In this document: in pieces, positions 62,471 to 64,000 of the stretch
Layout: each line of letters starts with the position of its first letter
Numbering within the stretch: position 1 is the stretch's first letter
Assembly: GCF_008180865.1 (NCBI RefSeq)
Contig: NZ_VTEX01000001.1
Location: forward strand, 829,261-893,260
Source of the DNA: Rossellomorea aquimaris
GTDB taxonomy: Bacteria > Bacillota > Bacilli > Bacillales > Bacillaceae_B
Direction: 5' to 3'
DNA: 64,000 bases
Notes under the pieces: generated by a model
Seen by the model: only the letters and a program-made list of their open reading frames with translations
What the model was told of the DNA's origin: nothing
Databases searched by the model: none
Translations under genes and position numbers: made by a program

Positions 62471-62503
62471 CCCAAAATACATAAATAAAGGAGGGTGTAA
62501 ACT

Positions 62504-63154
62504 GTGGAGAAATGGATGAAGTTTCTGGAGGTTAATGCACCTCGAATTCTTGACTTGACGATTGAGCATGCAGTGCTCGTCGGACTTGCGATTTTCGTTG
62601 CCCTTTTAATCGGGATACCTTTAGGGATATATTTAACAACCAATGATTATTTGGCGGAGACCGTGCTGCAGATTGCCTCGGTTATGCTGACTATTCCCAG
62701 CATTGCCTTGTTTGGGGTGATGATTCCGATTTTTTCAATCATCAACCAGGGAATAGGATTTGTTCCGGCCTTTGTGGCATTGGTTCTTTATTCTCAGCTA
62801 CCTATTATACGGAATACATATACAGCGATTCGAAACGTAAGTCCTGAGATGCGTGATGCGGCGAAGGGGGTCGGGATGAAGACTCATCAACGTCTGCTGC
62901 GGGTGGAGATCCCAAATGCATTCCCTGTAATCATGGCGGGGATCAGAACAGCCGTCGTCTTAAACATAGGAATCGGTGTAATTGCAGCTTATATCGGAGC
63001 TGGTGGCCTCGGAGTCCTTATTACTCAAGGGATTTCCAGAGGAGACAATTATTTAATTATTAGTGGATCTGTAGCAGTGGCGATATTGGCTATGATTGCA
63101 GATGCAATCCTATTATGGATTCAAAAGCGATACACACCAAAAAGCATTGCATAA
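62504..63154 (+). CDS. Osmoprotectant (glycine betaine/choline-type) ABC permease
   Basis: The 216-residue protein has five to six hydrophobic segments and the permease EAA loop AAKGVGMKTHQRLLRVEIPNAFP (shown by its parts AAKGVGMKTHQ and LLRVEIPNAFPVIMAGI). This is the OpuBB/OpuCB/YehW type that moves quaternary amine osmolytes. The start is GTG at 62504 after AAAGGAGGGTG. It precedes an ATP-binding gene by 18 bp. The order permease then ATPase differs from the opuC order of B. subtilis, where the ATPase gene comes first. Confidence 0.88.
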   Translation: MEKWMKFLEVNAPRILDLTIEHAVLVGLAIFVALLIGIPLGIYLTTNDYLAETVLQIASVMLTIPSIALFGVMIPIFSIINQGIGFVPAFVALVLYSQLPIIRNTYTAIRNVSPEMRDAAKGVGMKTHQRLLRVEIPNAFPVIMAGIRTAVVLNIGIGVIAAYIGAGGLGVLITQGISRGDNYLIISGSVAVAILAMIADAILLWIQKRYTPKSIA

Positions 63155-63172
63155 AGTGGAAGAGGTGAAGAG

Positions 63173-64000
63173 ATGATTACATTTGATCATACAACGAAAA
63201 CTTACGAAGGCGATGTGACAGCGGTTAAAGGTGTCGACTTTACCGTTGAGAAAGGTCACATAGTCGTATTATTAGGTCCATCAGGGTGTGGGAAAACCAC
63301 CTTATTGCGAATGGTGAACAGGCTGGAATCGATTACAGACGGAAAAATCATCATCGACGGGCAGGACTCAATGGATTTAAATCAAATTGAATTGCGTAGA
63401 AAAATCGGGTACGTCATTCAAAGTAACGGACTGTTCCCTAATATGACGATCGAGGAAAACGTTATGATTGTTCCTGACATGCTAGGCTGGAGCAAAAAGA
63501 AAAAGAAAGAGCGGTTCAATAAGCTGATGGAAATGATCGGCCTTAACGGAGATAAGTTCGGTAGGAGATATCCACATGAGTTATCCGGAGGTCAGCAGCA
63601 AAGAATTGGTGTTATTCGTGCGCTGGCAGCAGATCCTCCAGTAATGTTGATGGACGAACCGTTTGGGGCACTTGATCCAATCATTCGTGAAAAAATACAG
63701 GATGAATTTCTGCAGATACAGCGTGAAGTGAAGAAAACGATTCTTTTTGTGAGTCATGATATCGATGAAGCGATTAAAATGGCAGATAAGATTGTTCTAT
63801 TGCGTGGAGGAGAAATCATGCAGTACGACACTCCATCAGAAATGCTCGTCCGTCCAAAAAGTGATTTTGTATATGAGTTCTTTGGTAAAGATCGTGCCAT
63901 CAAAAGTTTAAGTTTACATACGATTGAAAACTTGAAGAACATCATAGGCTTAGCTGACTTTGATGAATCCATTCCTGATACGAAAACGATCAATATTCGT
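63173..64000 (+). CDS. Osmoprotectant ABC transporter ATP-binding protein, 3' end missing
   Basis: Translation from the ATG at 63173 is open to the window edge (276 codons). It shows Walker A GPSGCGKT (35-42), the signature LSGGQQQRIGV, Walker B VMLMDEPFGALDP and the switch FVSHDIDEAIKMAD, as in the OpuCA/ProV type. The Q-loop reads YVIQSNGLFPNMTIEENV. Downstream of the ATPase domain the beginning of a C-terminal regulatory part is visible. AAGAGGTGAAG precedes the ATG. It powers the permease encoded just upstream. Confidence 0.9.
   Translation, partial: MITFDHTTKTYEGDVTAVKGVDFTVEKGHIVVLLGPSGCGKTTLLRMVNRLESITDGKIIIDGQDSMDLNQIELRRKIGYVIQSNGLFPNMTIEENVMIVPDMLGWSKKKKKERFNKLMEMIGLNGDKFGRRYPHELSGGQQQRIGVIRALAADPPVMLMDEPFGALDPIIREKIQDEFLQIQREVKKTILFVSHDIDEAIKMADKIVLLRGGEIMQYDTPSEMLVRPKSDFVYEFFGKDRAIKSLSLHTIENLKNIIGLADFDESIPDTKTINIR

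Overview
The window reads as a chromosome segment of a low-to-moderate GC, endospore-forming Firmicute of the family Bacillaceae. Evidence: near-consensus sigma-A promoters and one sigma-B-like promoter, strong AAGGAGG ribosome sites, frequent TTG and GTG starts, two T-box leaders, stressosome (RsbR-type) proteins, secreted M4 and S8 proteases, an extra RNase J and a TyrZ-type tyrosyl-tRNA synthetase. A marine or soil Bacillus/Rossellomorea-like genome fits, but that placement is inference. No rRNA, tRNA, CRISPR array, prophage or complete insertion sequence was seen. Layout: (1) 1-5400, a lipase-like gene cut by the window edge, an M14 carboxypeptidase, an SGNH hydrolase, and a divergent universal-stress protein / SulP transporter pair. 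(2) 5488-10817, an arsenic operon arsR-arsB-arsC then, after an internal terminator and a palindromic repeat, arsD-arsA-phosphatase-HesB-like protein. (3) 10849-14604, two secreted proteases on the minus strand and a repeat-bearing spacer. (4) 14605-22290, an RsbR-type protein, a T-box-controlled acetyltransferase, and a run that looks aimed at translation stress: a leader-peptide attenuator before a CD3324-like gene, a FusB-type EF-G-binding protein with a possibly masked ribosome site, a second-type RlmN methyltransferase, then an ArsR-like regulator with an MFS exporter. (5) 22353-30199, an FAD oxidoreductase, small membrane proteins, DinB, GNAT, a MarR-nitroreductase-monooxygenase operon with a clear operator, and an RNase J paralogue. 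(6) 30367-39217, an O-methyltransferase, T-box/tyrS, a second arsenic-type unit (ArsR, ArsP-like permease, small CC-CC protein) with two copies of one operator, a frameshifted GAF-STAS gene, a GNAT-pentapeptide fusion, a two-domain ferritin-like protein, a GyrI-like pseudogene, an acetate transporter and a probable type I toxin. (7) 39395-52436, a SWIM/SNF2 helicase, a TetR-ABC operon with two operators, and a TetR-RND-MFS efflux locus. (8) 52629-61942, a 2520-residue protein with 23 carboxypeptidase-regulatory-like repeats and no visible export signal, then a VOC protein and an ECF sigma factor paired with a GyrI-like protein. (9) 61943-64000, a 20-bp periodic repeat, a sigma-B-like promoter and the start of an osmoprotectant ABC operon that runs off the window. 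Two dispersed repeat families run through the segment: a palindromic element built on GAGGGACGGACCT, and tandem units of exactly 20 bp with consensus TTCGCCGTTAAAACGAAAAT in three spacers. The most unusual items are the attenuator-like leader at 17355-17528, the T-box before a GNAT gene, the giant repeat protein, and these two repeat families.
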